64,000 bases of DNA from Planctomycetota bacterium (GCA_016714045.1 JADJNY010000005.1:372001-436000); one strand, 5' to 3'; counted from the stretch's first letter, positions 35,942-44,536 are shown. Made by a program: numbers and translations. Notes: generated by a model not told the origin, from the sequence alone.

Positions 35942-37591
35942 TCAGGCGAAGGGGTCGTGCTCGCTCGGCTCCGCGGCCCGATCGGTCGCGGCGAGCGGCA
36001 GGCGCACGCGCCATTCGAGGTGGCGTTCGCCCTTCCGTTCGAGCTCCAGCGCGCCGCCCTGTCCGCGCAGGATGCCGACCGCAGCCGAGAGCGCGTTCGC
36101 GCCGAGCTCCGGCAGCACGCGGCGGAGCGCGTAGGGCTCGAGGATCCGCGCGGGCTCCAGCCCGTCGAGCGGTCCAGCGGGGAACTCGATCGCGAGGCGC
36201 GCGGCGCGCTCGTCCGTCTCGAGCTTCACGCGCACGATCTCTCCGGGCGCCGCGGCGCGGCTCGCGACGAAGAAGAGCGCGTCGAGCGCCTGCGCCACGA
36301 GCTGACGATCGCTGCGCACGGGGGCCGGGCCCTGCTTGCGCGCGAGGCAGCGCGGGCCCTCCGCGCCGCGGGCGACGAGGTCGCGCGTGAAGACGTCGAC
36401 GAGCTCGCCGAGGTCGAAGCGTTGTTGGCCCGGTCCGGGCGCCGCGACGAGGAAGCCGAGCGTGCGCGTGAACTGCAAGAGGCGCGCGACGTCCTGCGTC
36501 AGCTCGTCGAGCGGCGCGGCGAGGAGCTCCGCGGACTCCTCGCTCGCCTGCGCGCCTTCGCGCACTTGGGTCAGACCGAGCTCGATCCGTTGCGCGAGGT
36601 CGGCGAGGTCGGCGACCTGGTGTTGGAAGTAGGGCGCGGGCGGACGCGGCGCGTCGGGCGCGCGAGCGGAGCTCGCACCCGGTGCGTCGGCCGCGCTCTC
36701 GGGCGCGGGCATGCGAGTGGAGCTCGCGCCGGGCGGGCTGCCCTCGGTCTCCGGCGCGACGGCGCGAGGCGCGCTCGCCGTGGGCGGCGCGAACGCCTCG
36801 CTGGCGCTCGGCGGCAGGCTGCGCGGACCCGGGCGCGGCTCGAGCTCGAACTCGTGGAGCTCCTCGAGCTCGTCCAGTTCCTCGAGCGCCTCGTGCTCGG
36901 GTGCGCGCGGCGCGGCGAAGGACGGAGTTTCCAGCGGCGGCGCGCTCACGCGCGGTGGCGTCGCGGCCGGCGGTGCAGGCTCGGGCGCGCGCGCGGGCGT
37001 CCGCGCCGCTCCGACGGGCGGGCGCGCGGGGGACGCCGGCGAAGGCGGTCCGCCCGCGTGCGCGCTGGCTTCGGCGGCGGCGGTGCGGGCCGCGCGGCGC
37101 GGCAAGGGCGCGCCGAGGATGGCTTCGATCTGCGAGAGCTCTTCTCCGAGCGCGTCCATCGTGGGGGGCTCCGCGGCGGGTCCTTCGGGGGACGGTGGGC
37201 TCGAGTGCGACCCGCGCGCTTCGGCGGCCGCCGCACCCGGCGCGCGGACGAGGCGCTTCAGGTCGTCGAGGTCGGGCGGCCACGCGAGCCAGCGCGCGCG
37301 CGGTTCGCCGAGCAGGAGCCGCGCGGCGCGGCGCGTCGCGTCGTCGCCGGCGAGGACGAGCTCCCGCGCCGGATCCGCGCGCAACCAGAGGCGGACGAGG
37401 CCCGCGTCCTCGAGCGGCAGGAGATCCAGGTCGAGCACGAGCCGCGCGCGGCCCGTGGCGGGGCGCAAGAGGCTCGCGAGGTCGGCGAGGGGCTGGAGGC
37501 GGACGCAGTCGCCGCCGTCCGACGAGGGGGCGAGGACGGGCAGGAGCTCCGCGAGCCGGGGCCCCGGTCCCACGATCAGAAGCCATTCCAT
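35942..37591 (-). CDS. degenerate histidine-kinase-like signalling protein
   Basis: 549 residues from ATG 37591. Residues 1-~110 look like a receiver-like fold without clear phospho-acceptor (MEWLLIVGPGPRLAELLPVLA..., LVLDLDLLPLEDAGLV, LVLAGDDATRRAARLL). A long Pro/Ala/Glu-rich linker (~115-320) includes an acidic EALEELDELEELHEFELEP patch. The last ~230 residues resemble the dimerisation and GHKL ATPase parts of a sensor kinase (LADLAQRIELGLTQVREGAQ, LLQFTRTLGFLV, RFDLGELVDVF, DRQLVAQALDALFFVASRA, LERKGERHLEWRVRLPL). But there is no H-box His and no clear N, G1 or G2 box. Probably a non-catalytic or divergent signalling adaptor. It is upstream of the epimerase and gmd and divergent from the GT2 gene. 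Confidence 0.72.
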   Translation of the reverse strand: MEWLLIVGPGPRLAELLPVLAPSSDGGDCVRLQPLADLASLLRPATGRARLVLDLDLLPLEDAGLVRLWLRADPARELVLAGDDATRRAARLLLGEPRARWLAWPPDLDDLKRLVRAPGAAAAEARGSHSSPPSPEGPAAEPPTMDALGEELSQIEAILGAPLPRRAARTAAAEASAHAGGPPSPASPARPPVGAARTPARAPEPAPPAATPPRVSAPPLETPSFAAPRAPEHEALEELDELEELHEFELEPRPGPRSLPPSASEAFAPPTASAPRAVAPETEGSPPGASSTRMPAPESAADAPGASSARAPDAPRPPAPYFQHQVADLADLAQRIELGLTQVREGAQASEESAELLAAPLDELTQDVARLLQFTRTLGFLVAAPGPGQQRFDLGELVDVFTRDLVARGAEGPRCLARKQGPAPVRSDRQLVAQALDALFFVASRAAAPGEIVRVKLETDERAARLAIEFPAGPLDGLEPARILEPYALRRVLPELGANALSAAVGILRGQGGALELERKGERHLEWRVRLPLAATDRAAEPSEHDPFA

Positions 37592-37750
37592 GGTGCGCGG
37601 CGCGGTGTCCTTCCGGGACGATCGTATCGGGAATGGGAAGCACGGCAAGCCGCGTCCTGCGGGAAGTCGCAAACGAGACCCGGTGGGCTTTTCCGCTCGC
37701 GCCGCGCGGCGAATCGGCCGATGCCGGGTAGCCTGTCGGGTTCCCACGCG

Positions 37751-38716
37751 ATGTCGTCCGCGGTCCAGATCTCGGTCGTCGTGCCCGTGTTCGACGAGGA
37801 GCCGAACCTGCCCCTCCTCCACGAGGAGATCGCCCGCGCCCTGAACGGCCTGGGCGCGACGTGGGAGGTGCTCTACGTCGACGACCGTTCGCGCGACCGG
37901 AGCCTCGCGGTCATGCTCGCTCTGCGCGAGCAGGACCCGCACGTGCGGGTCGTCCAGTTCCGCGCGCGCTCCGGCCAGACGGCCGCGATGGCGGCGGGCT
38001 TCGACCACGCGCAGGGGGAGATCGTCGTGACGCTCGACGGCGACCTGCAGAACGACCCGGCGGACATCCCGCGGCTCGTCGAGGAGCTCGAGCGCGGCTT
38101 CGACATCGTCGCGGGCTGGCGCAAGTCGCGCCAGGACGGCTTCGTGCTGCGCAAGCTGCCGTCGCGCCTCGCGAACCGGCTGATCGCGCTCGTCACCGGC
38201 GTGCGCATCCACGACACGGGCTGCACGCTCAAGGCCTTCCGGCGCGAGCTCGTGCGCACGCTGCCGATCTACGCCGAGCAGCACCGGTTCCTGCCCGCGA
38301 TGTCGGCGGGCAGCGGCGCGCGCGTCAGCGAGGTCGTCGTGAACCACCGTCCGCGGCGCTTCGGGCGGTCGAAGTACGGCCTGTCGCGCCTCTTCCGGGT
38401 GCTGCTCGACCTGCTCGCGATCAAGATGATCACCGCGTTCGGCCAGCGACCGCTCGTCTACTTCGGGATGCTCACGCTGCCGTTCCTGTTCGCGTTCGTG
38501 GTGTTCGTGTGCGACTTTCTCTGGCACTTGGAGGAGGTCAGCTTCGACAACCAATGGGGGCGCGGCGCGCTCATCGTGTACATGCTCGTTTCCATGCTCT
38601 GCATCTACTTCGTCGGCCTCGGCCTCGTGGCCGAGCTCGCCGTCAAGGCGAGCGGCATGCACGGCCGGCGCACGCGGCGCGTGATCACGACGTCCATGGG
38701 GCCGTTGCCTCGATGA
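37751..38716 (+). CDS. membrane GT2 glycosyltransferase, DPM1/GtrB/ArnC-like
   Basis: 321 residues from ATG 37751 (ATG 37721 would add ten residues). Cytoplasmic GT-A domain: ISVVVPVFDEEPNLPLLHEEI, VLYVDDRSRDRSLAVM, LDGDLQNDPADIPRLVEELERGFDIVAGWRKSRQD, RIHDTGCTLKAFRRE and the RRFGRSKYGLSRLFRVLLD segment, then two C-terminal TM helices (~232-254 and ~272-294). This is the class that transfers a sugar to polyprenyl phosphate, giving lipid-linked donors for GT-C enzymes such as the GT39-like protein at 42119 (inference). Overlaps the next GT2 gene by ATGA. Confidence 0.92.
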   Translation: MSSAVQISVVVPVFDEEPNLPLLHEEIARALNGLGATWEVLYVDDRSRDRSLAVMLALREQDPHVRVVQFRARSGQTAAMAAGFDHAQGEIVVTLDGDLQNDPADIPRLVEELERGFDIVAGWRKSRQDGFVLRKLPSRLANRLIALVTGVRIHDTGCTLKAFRRELVRTLPIYAEQHRFLPAMSAGSGARVSEVVVNHRPRRFGRSKYGLSRLFRVLLDLLAIKMITAFGQRPLVYFGMLTLPFLFAFVVFVCDFLWHLEEVSFDNQWGRGALIVYMLVSMLCIYFVGLGLVAELAVKASGMHGRRTRRVITTSMGPLPR

Positions 38717-39810
38717 AGAGCCCGGTGGAAGACACGCCCCGCGAGGCGAAGGCGTCGCACGTGCCGCGTGCACAGGAAGCGCGCACGGAAACGCGCGGCG
38801 CGCCGGCCGTGCGCGACGTCGACGTGTCCGTCATCGTCCCAATCACCATGGGCGCGGGGCGCGTGCGCGAGGTCGTCGAGGCCTTGTCGCGCGAGCTCGA
38901 CCGCCTCGGCAAGAGCTGGGAGTGCATCCTCGTGTTCGACGGCGTGCGCGGGAAGGCGTGGATCGAGGCGAACGAGCTTGCCGAGCGCTTCGAGGGCCGC
39001 GTCCGTTCGATCGGCTTCCAGCAGACGTTCGGCGAGTCCGTGTGTCTTTCCGCGGGCTTCGAGCAGGCGCGCGGACGCGTCCTCGTCACGTCGCCGCAGT
39101 ACGTGCAGGTCGATCCGTTCGAGCTCGGGAAGATGCTCGCGGCGCTCGACGCGGGCGCGGATTTCGTGACGCCTTGGCGCCACCCGCGCATCGACCCGTA
39201 CCTGAACCGCGTGCAGTCGGCGCTCTTCAACTGGGTGATGCGGCGCATCATCCACGGCAAGTTCCACGACCTGAATTGCTACTTCCGCGCGTTCAAGCGC
39301 GAGGTGCTCGAGGAGCTCACGATCTACGGCGACATGTACCGCTTCCTGCCGGTGATCGTCTACCGCCAGGGGTTCCAGGTCGTCGAGGTGCAGGTGCGCC
39401 ACCTGCAGGAGTGGGGCGGAGCGGGCTTCTTCGGCGTCGGCGTCTACCTGCGCCGCTTGCTCGACATCCTCGGGATGGTGTTCCTCGCCAAGTTCACGCT
39501 GAAGCCGCTGCGCTTCTTCGGGACGCTTGGCGGGGCGCTCGCGATCGTGGGTGGGGTGCTCCTGTCGATCTGCATCTGGGACCGCGTCTTCCACGACGAG
39601 GGCCTCTACCAGCGCCCGCTCTTCTTGTTGAGCTTGATCCAGGTCGTGCTCGGCGTGCAGATCGTCGGGTTCGGCCTCGTGGGCGAGATCATCATCTACA
39701 CGCAGGCGAAGAACCTGCGCGAGTACCGCATCGAACGGATCTGGGAAAGTCGCACGCCCCGCGATGACGATCCACGGAAGGATGACGAGCCTCGTAGTCG
39801 AGGCGCCTAG
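38713..39810 (+). CDS. second membrane GT2 glycosyltransferase, divergent catalytic region
   Basis: 365 residues, paralogous in layout to the preceding protein: GT-A domain (DVSVIVPITMGAGRVREVVEAL, CILVFDGVRGKAWI, FGESVCLSAGFEQARGRVLVTSPQYVQVDPFELGKML) with two C-terminal TM helices near residues 275-297 and 308-332. The usual LDGDLQ metal-binding motif is replaced by TSPQYVQVD, so catalysis may be altered. It may work as a partner subunit of the first enzyme or use another substrate. Translationally coupled to the gene before (ATGA overlap) and overlapping the FemAB-like gene by 47 bases. Confidence 0.87.
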   Translation: MKSPVEDTPREAKASHVPRAQEARTETRGAPAVRDVDVSVIVPITMGAGRVREVVEALSRELDRLGKSWECILVFDGVRGKAWIEANELAERFEGRVRSIGFQQTFGESVCLSAGFEQARGRVLVTSPQYVQVDPFELGKMLAALDAGADFVTPWRHPRIDPYLNRVQSALFNWVMRRIIHGKFHDLNCYFRAFKREVLEELTIYGDMYRFLPVIVYRQGFQVVEVQVRHLQEWGGAGFFGVGVYLRRLLDILGMVFLAKFTLKPLRFFGTLGGALAIVGGVLLSICIWDRVFHDEGLYQRPLFLLSLIQVVLGVQIVGFGLVGEIIIYTQAKNLREYRIERIWESRTPRDDDPRKDDEPRSRGA

Positions 39811-40888
39811 CGCGCCCGTGCCCGTGGAAAACGCTTCCACCTCCCTCCCGCCCGTGCAGGTCCGGCCTTCGACGGCCGCGGACGACGCCGCGCGCGACCG
39901 ATTCGTGGAAGCGCACCCGAAGGGCACCGTGTTCCACCTCGCCGGCTGGCGGCGCGCGGTGCGCCGCGTCTTCCGCCACGAGGAGCGCGACCTGCTCGCG
40001 TTCCGCGGGAAGGAGCTCGTCGGCGTCCTGCCGTTGATGCGCTGCCGGACGCCGTTCCTCGCGTCCCACCTCGTCAGCGTGCCCTACGGCGTCTACGGCG
40101 GTCCGATCGGCGTCGATCGCGCGGTCGAGCACGCGCTGATCGCGGACGCGCGCCGCCTCGCGCGCGAGCTCGGCGTCGGACGCCTCGAGCTGCGCTGCTT
40201 CGAGGACCCGGGCGTCGCGGAACTCGCGCCGTCCACGCTGTACTCCGCGTTCCTGCAGACCGTGCCGGACGATCCGAAGGACGTGATGGCCCAGATGCCG
40301 AAGCGCGCGCGCGCCGAGGCGCGCAAGGCGATCGAGAAGCACGGGCTCGAGTTGTCGGAAGGCGACTGGTACCTCGGCGACCTGGTCGAGCTCTTCGGCG
40401 CGGCGAAGCAGGGTCTCGGCTCGCCCGGTCTGCCGCGCGCGTGGTTCCAGGCGCTGATGGAAGAACTCCCCGGCAAGGTCGTGCTCCACCTCGCGCGCAA
40501 GGGCGACCTGCGCCTCGCCGCGACGATGTCGTTCGTGTCGAACGGCGTCTTCTCGTTCTACTACATCGGGAACACGCCCGAGGCGAACCGCGAGTTCAGC
40601 GCGACGAACTTCCTGACGGTCAAGCTGCAGGAGTGGTGCGCCGCGCGCGGCGTGAAGACGTTCGATCTCGGACGCAGCCGCCTCGACACGGGGCCGTACC
40701 AGTTCAAGAAGAACCAGGGCTTCGAGCCGACGCCGCTCGCGTACCGCTACGACCTCGTGAAGAGCAAGGAGCTGCCGAGCTTCAACCCGTCGAACCCGCG
40801 CACGGAGAAGCTCCGCAACACGTGGGCGAAGCTGCCGCCGTCCGTCGCGCGCATGCTGTCGGGCCGGTTGATGCGCTACCTGCCGTGA
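39764..40888 (+). CDS. FemAB-like acyltransferase, XrtA/PEP-CTERM-associated type
   Basis: 374 residues from ATG 39764 (ATG 39782 is equally possible). A GNAT-related fold: AHPKGTVFHLAGWRRAVRRVF (N-terminal), YGVYGGPIGVD, MPKRARAEARKAIEKHGLE, then FYYIGNTPEANREFSATNFLTVKLQEWCAARGVKTFDLGRSRLDTGPYQFKKNQGFEP. The GVKTFDLGRSR.D.G.Y.FKK.WGFEP-like ending is characteristic of TIGR03019 (FemAB, PEP-CTERM system). FemAB relatives transfer aminoacyl groups from tRNA to lipid-linked sugars. The substrate here is unknown. Overlaps the preceding GT2 gene, so part of the same operon. Confidence 0.88.
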   Translation: MTIHGRMTSLVVEAPSAPVPVENASTSLPPVQVRPSTAADDAARDRFVEAHPKGTVFHLAGWRRAVRRVFRHEERDLLAFRGKELVGVLPLMRCRTPFLASHLVSVPYGVYGGPIGVDRAVEHALIADARRLARELGVGRLELRCFEDPGVAELAPSTLYSAFLQTVPDDPKDVMAQMPKRARAEARKAIEKHGLELSEGDWYLGDLVELFGAAKQGLGSPGLPRAWFQALMEELPGKVVLHLARKGDLRLAATMSFVSNGVFSFYYIGNTPEANREFSATNFLTVKLQEWCAARGVKTFDLGRSRLDTGPYQFKKNQGFEPTPLAYRYDLVKSKELPSFNPSNPRTEKLRNTWAKLPPSVARMLSGRLMRYLP

Positions 40889-40937
40889 CGCGGCGCGCGC
40901 ATCGCCCGTTCCGGGCCCGGTGAGCGCGTCGAGCGCG

Positions 40938-41597
40938 TCACGCGCCGCGATGCGGCGTCGCTGCGACGATCCAGCGCGCGGCCGCGAGCACGTCGGGCAC
41001 GAACGCGTCCGGCGCGCGGCCCTTCGCGAGCGCCGTCGCGTGCTCCCGCGCGCCCTTGCCCGTCGCGACGAGCACCGCGCGCGTGCCGGCGCTCCAGCCC
41101 GCTTCCAGGTCGCGCAGCGCGTCGCCGACGATCCACGAGCGCGCGAGGTCGAGCCCGAGCTCGCGTGCCGCCTGGAGCACGAGCCCCGGCTTGGGCTTCC
41201 TGCACTCGCACTCGCGCCGCCACGCGCCGACGCCCTCGGTCGGGTGGTGGGGGCACGAGTAGATCCCGTCGAGCCGCGCGCCGCGCTCCGCGAGCAGCTC
41301 CTCGAAGCGCGCGTGGATCGCACCGAGCTCGCGCTCGTCGATCATCCCGCGCGCGACGGCGCTCTGGTTCGTGACCACGACGACGGCGAATCCGGCGCGC
41401 TCGAGCAGGGCGATGGCCTCCGCGGCGCCGGGGACGAGCACGAGGTCGGCGCCGCTCGTGACCCAGTCCGACTCGACGGTCAGCGTGCCGTCGCGGTCGA
41501 GGAAGACCGCGGGGCGCAGCTCCGTTCGCGCACCGCGGCCGTCGTCCGGCGCACGGGCCGCCTCGGCGGACCGCACGGCGTCCTCCGCCGCGCTCAC
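40938..41597 (-). CDS. gmhB: D-glycero-D-manno-heptose 1,7-bisphosphate phosphatase-like (GmhB)
   Basis: 219 residues. Start taken at GTG 41597, which overlaps the stop of the PEGA lipoprotein gene as GTGA. Longer frames have no homology. HAD-superfamily histidinol-phosphatase/GmhB signature: FLDRDGTLTVESDWV (nucleophile Asp and DxD), VVVVTNQSAVARGMI, CPHHPTEG.....CECRKPKPGL with the four ligands of the structural zinc loop (two Cys in C-E-C, CPHH), and WIVGDALRDLEAGWSAGTRAVLV. Removes the 7-phosphate in ADP- or GDP-heptose synthesis, consistent with LPS or surface-glycan production. Histidinol phosphatase is the alternative. Confidence 0.9.
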   Translation of the reverse strand: MSAAEDAVRSAEAARAPDDGRGARTELRPAVFLDRDGTLTVESDWVTSGADLVLVPGAAEAIALLERAGFAVVVVTNQSAVARGMIDERELGAIHARFEELLAERGARLDGIYSCPHHPTEGVGAWRRECECRKPKPGLVLQAARELGLDLARSWIVGDALRDLEAGWSAGTRAVLVATGKGAREHATALAKGRAPDAFVPDVLAAARWIVAATPHRGA

Positions 41598-42022
41598 GAG
41601 TCCGCGGTCCGTTCGAGCTTCACGTAGAGGCGGCCCGGCGACATCGTCTTGTCCCACTTGATCGGGACGAAGAGATCGCGCGTGTTCAGCCAGAGCGGGA
41701 AGTTCCACACGTTCGGGCGCACGTGCATCTCGCTCCAGAGGATCGCGTAGACCTGGTGGTCAGGCGTGACGAGGCGCGTCGCGGTCACGTAGCCCGGGTA
41801 CTCGAGGTCGATGCGCGCGCCGTCGCCGCGGTCGAGTGCCAGGAAGCACGGCGTCACGAAGCCCGAGTCGCGCCGGTCGATCAGGACGCGTGCGCCGGGC
41901 GGGTCGCTCGCGATGCTCACGTTCGTCGTGCCCTCGAAGAGCATGCAGCCGGGGAGGACCGCGCTCGCGGCGAGGAGGGCGAGCGGCAGGGTGACGTTCG
42001 GGAGGCGCGGCATGGCGGGCAT
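41594..42022 (-). CDS. PEGA-domain lipoprotein
   Basis: 142 residues. N-terminal signal with lipobox VLPGC (Cys26), then a PEGA-like beta domain: TTNVSIASDPPGARVLIDRRDSGFVTPCFLALDRGDGARIDLEYPGYV. PEGA domains are found on exported surface proteins and are thought to bind glycans or cell-wall components. Start 42022 or the ATG at 42013. Couples to gmhB by a four-base overlap and is divergent from the GT39-like gene. Function otherwise unknown. Confidence 0.82.
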   Translation of the reverse strand: MPAMPRLPNVTLPLALLAASAVLPGCMLFEGTTNVSIASDPPGARVLIDRRDSGFVTPCFLALDRGDGARIDLEYPGYVTATRLVTPDHQVYAILWSEMHVRPNVWNFPLWLNTRDLFVPIKWDKTMSPGRLYVKLERTADS

Positions 42023-42118
42023 TCTCGGGGCCGGTCCGGGGCGGAAGCAAGCGCGCGCAGCGCGCGCGGCGGGCGCGGGACCGTTGCCTTCGTCGTCCGG
42101 CTTTGGAACGCTGCTGAA

Positions 42119-43609
42119 GTGACCCGTCTCGAGCGCCCTTCCGAGGAAGCCTCCCCGTCGCGCGGCCCGGAAACGGATTCCGGCGCGCGCTGGGTCCTGC
42201 TCCTCTCACTCGCGGTCGGCCTCGTCCGGTTCTGGAAGCTCGGCGCGTGGAGCCTCTGGTTCGACGAGGCCGCGACGTTCACGGACTGGTACGTCGGGCT
42301 CTCCGGCGGCGAGATCAAGAACCCGCTCGGGTACGAGCTCGTGCACCGCACCGTCGAGCTGCTCGGCGGGCGGCCCGACGAGTACGCGCTGCGGTTCCTG
42401 CCCGCGCTCGCGGGCTGGCTCGTGATCCCGGCGACGTACTGGGCGTTCCGCGAACTCGCGGGGCGGCGCGCGGCGGCGCTCGCGGCGCTGTTCGTCGCGA
42501 CGAGCTCGTGGCAGGTGTACTGGTCGCAGAACGCGCGCTTCTACACGCTCGCGGAGCTCGCGACGCTCGTCGGCGCGGGGCTCGTGCTGCGTGGGTTCGC
42601 GCGGGGGAGCGCCGTGCGCGCCCTCCTCGGCGTCGCGGTTGCGGGCGCGGGCGCGCTCTTCCATCCGTCGGCGGCGCTGGCGGTGCCCGCGCTCGTCGTC
42701 GCGCCGATCTTCGCCGCGCGGCGCGCCGGCCGTCCCGTCGTCGGGCAGAAGCGCGTGCTCCTGGCGCTCGGTGGCGCGGCGGTCGTGGGCGCGCTCGTCG
42801 CATTCCCGTGGGCGAAGGCGACGCTCGGGACGTACTTCCTGCAGAAGGGCGCGCAGGGGCCGTTCGACGCCGGCGCGGCGCTCGACCGCGTGTTGCACCT
42901 CGCGCGGACGACCGGTTTCTACCTGACGCCGTACCTCGGCGCCGCGGCGCTGGTCGGAGCGGCGCTCGCGTGGCGGCGGCGCGCGGAGAGCGGGCTCGCG
43001 GCGTTCGCGGTGGCGCTCGTCGTGCTCGTGCTCGTCGGCGCGATCGCGGCGGCGGGCGCGCGGATGACGGCGCAGTACGTGTTCTTCCTGTTCCCGTGGA
43101 TCGCGCTGCTCGCGGCGCTTCCCGCGGACGAACTCGGCCGCGCGCTCGCCGACGCCGGCCAGCGCAAAGCGCTCGCGCGCGCGTGGGCCTTCGTGCTCGT
43201 CGCGTGCTCGCTCGTGAACACGGCACTCTACTTCACCGTGCGGCAGGGCGAGCGCCCGCCGTGGCGCGACGCGTACCAGTTCGTGTGGAACCGCCGCGAG
43301 GAGAACGACCTCGTGCTCGGCATGGAGGCGACGGTGGGCGAGTACTACGTCGCGCCGTGGCGCACGGAGCTGCGCCAGCCCGAGCACGTGCAGTGGCTCG
43401 ACAAATGGCGCGCGACGCTGCCGAAGCTGTGGGCGCGCCAGTCGCGGCGGATGTGGCTCGTCGTCAACCCCGAGCAGTTCCTCGATTGGAACGAAAGCGA
43501 CGCGGCCGAGGTGCAGCGCTTCCTGCGCGAAGAGTGCCGGCTCGTGAAGGTCTGGCCGCTCTACGTCGAGAGCCGCGACCTGTCGGTGTGGGTGTACGTG
43601 CGCGACTGA
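42119..43609 (+). CDS. GT39/ArnT-like integral membrane glycosyltransferase
   Basis: 496 residues from GTG 42119. About eleven hydrophobic helices. The first periplasmic loop has LWFDEAATFTDW (Asp49, Glu50), the acidic pair that binds metal and polyprenyl-phosphate sugar in the GT-C family (PMT, ArnT, GT39). Other landmarks are FLPALAGWLVIPATYWAFRELAGRRAAALAALFVATS.WQVYWSQNARFYTLAEL and a soluble C-terminal domain with LDKWRATLPKLWARQSRRMWLVV. Expected to use a lipid-linked sugar made by the GT2 enzymes upstream and to modify a protein, lipid or glycan on the periplasmic side. Alternative: a sugar transferase of unknown acceptor. Confidence 0.88.
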   Translation: MTRLERPSEEASPSRGPETDSGARWVLLLSLAVGLVRFWKLGAWSLWFDEAATFTDWYVGLSGGEIKNPLGYELVHRTVELLGGRPDEYALRFLPALAGWLVIPATYWAFRELAGRRAAALAALFVATSSWQVYWSQNARFYTLAELATLVGAGLVLRGFARGSAVRALLGVAVAGAGALFHPSAALAVPALVVAPIFAARRAGRPVVGQKRVLLALGGAAVVGALVAFPWAKATLGTYFLQKGAQGPFDAGAALDRVLHLARTTGFYLTPYLGAAALVGAALAWRRRAESGLAAFAVALVVLVLVGAIAAAGARMTAQYVFFLFPWIALLAALPADELGRALADAGQRKALARAWAFVLVACSLVNTALYFTVRQGERPPWRDAYQFVWNRREENDLVLGMEATVGEYYVAPWRTELRQPEHVQWLDKWRATLPKLWARQSRRMWLVVNPEQFLDWNESDAAEVQRFLREECRLVKVWPLYVESRDLSVWVYVRD

Positions 43610-43617
43610 GCGCGCGG

Positions 43618-43647
43618 TTGGCGATCCACGGTCGGGCGCGCTAACTT
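43618..43647 (+). promoter_or_regulatory. weak candidate promoter of the small membrane protein gene
   Basis: TTGGCG (43618-43623), 18-base spacer, TAACTT (43642-43647), 13 bases before the ATG. Each hexamer matches only three consensus positions, so it is a suggestion. Confidence 0.2.
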
Positions 43648-43660
43648 CGAGACAGAACGC

Positions 43661-44224
43661 ATGGCGCACGACTCTCCCACGCTCGTCGAGGTTCGAACCG
43701 GGATTTCGGTCCGTCGCTCGCTCTTCTCGCAATGCGCAGTCGCTGCGATCGTGCTGGGCGCCGCCGCGAGCTTGGGGCTCGTGACCCTCCTCGTGCTTTC
43801 CGAACTCGCGTGCGAACCGTCCTCGGAGCACCAGCGGTCGTGTCGCGCCCTGGCGGCGGACCTCGAGGCCTTCAGCGCGAAGCACGGGCACCCGCCATCA
43901 CGACTCGAGGAACTCGTGCCGGAGTTCCGGCCTGCTTTGCCCGGGTACGACTCCCAACTGCACGTGGAGTACTCTCTGCTTACGGGCGCCGGATGGAGGG
44001 TGGTCACGATCGACACTCCCGAAGGATGGGTGGTGCCCTCGGTCGAGGACGGCTCGACCCAGCCGACCGTGGCGAGCGCGTGGCGCCTCTGCCTCTCCGA
44101 GGACTGGTGGTCCTGCTCTTTCCTCAGCGTTTACCGCTCTGATCACGACTACGCCTCCTACGCACAGCAGGAGGACTTCCGCGTGACGGAGGATGGCTGG
44201 GCCTCCTTCGCCTCGTGCGAGTAG
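43661..44224 (+). CDS. hypothetical single-pass membrane protein with pseudopilin-like region
   Basis: 187 residues, not recognised as a known family. Short basic N-terminus, one TM helix (~24-48, AVAAIVLGAAASLGLVTLLVLSEL), then a soluble part with six Cys. The segment LEAFSAKHGHPPSRLEELVPEF resembles the YPxxLxxLVP stretch that follows the helix in type II secretion pseudopilins. But the G-FTLIE prepilin cleavage site is absent, so it is not a normal pilin. Base composition and codon use are less GC-extreme than the neighbouring glycan genes, as are those of the following toxin-antitoxin pair, suggesting an accessory patch. Confidence 0.6.
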   Translation: MAHDSPTLVEVRTGISVRRSLFSQCAVAAIVLGAAASLGLVTLLVLSELACEPSSEHQRSCRALAADLEAFSAKHGHPPSRLEELVPEFRPALPGYDSQLHVEYSLLTGAGWRVVTIDTPEGWVVPSVEDGSTQPTVASAWRLCLSEDWWSCSFLSVYRSDHDYASYAQQEDFRVTEDGWASFASCE

Positions 44225-44293
44225 AACAGCACGCGGGCCCAGCTCGTGCCCACTTCGAGGAACCACCCCTGGCGGCTTGGTAGGATGCTCGTC

Positions 44294-44536
44294 ATGGACC
44301 CCCGAACCGATTGGCGCGAGCGCATCGTCGCGGATCCCAAGGTGCTCGTCGGCAAGCCCGTCATCAAGGGCACGCGGATCAGCGTCGAACTCGTCCTCGA
44401 TCTGCTCGGGCGCGGGTACACGATGGAGGACGTCTTGAGACAGTACGAGCACCTGCGGCTCGAAGACCTCCACGCCTGCCTCGCGTTCGCCGCGGACGTC
44501 GTCGCCATGGAGCGCACGATTCGGCGCCCCGCATGA
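44294..44536 (+). CDS. DUF433 antitoxin-like protein
   Basis: 80 residues. DUF433 hallmarks: ERIVADPKVLVGKPVIKGTRISVELVLDLLGRGYTMEDVLRQYEHLRLEDLHACLAFAADV. This is a winged-helix-like domain that is usually the antitoxin or regulator of an adjacent PIN-like toxin. The ATG at 44294 has AGGA eight bases upstream. ATG 44285 is possible. Its stop overlaps the toxin start (ATGA), the normal order for such modules, and DNA-binding autoregulation is expected from the family. Confidence 0.87.
   Translation: MDPRTDWRERIVADPKVLVGKPVIKGTRISVELVLDLLGRGYTMEDVLRQYEHLRLEDLHACLAFAADVVAMERTIRRPA

Noticed and set aside
34694..37720. N-terminal extension of the first GT2 gene on the plus strand (over 1000 codons)
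   Set aside because: Opposite real minus-strand genes; homology begins only at 37751.
43688..43710. GGTTCGAAC sequence resembling a tRNA T-arm
   Set aside because: No acceptor, D-arm or anticodon arm at the right distances, and it lies inside a coding frame.
43661..44224. Type IV pilin or GspG
   Set aside because: The YPxxLxxLVP-like stretch is present but the prepilin peptidase site (G-F-T-L-x-E) is not.
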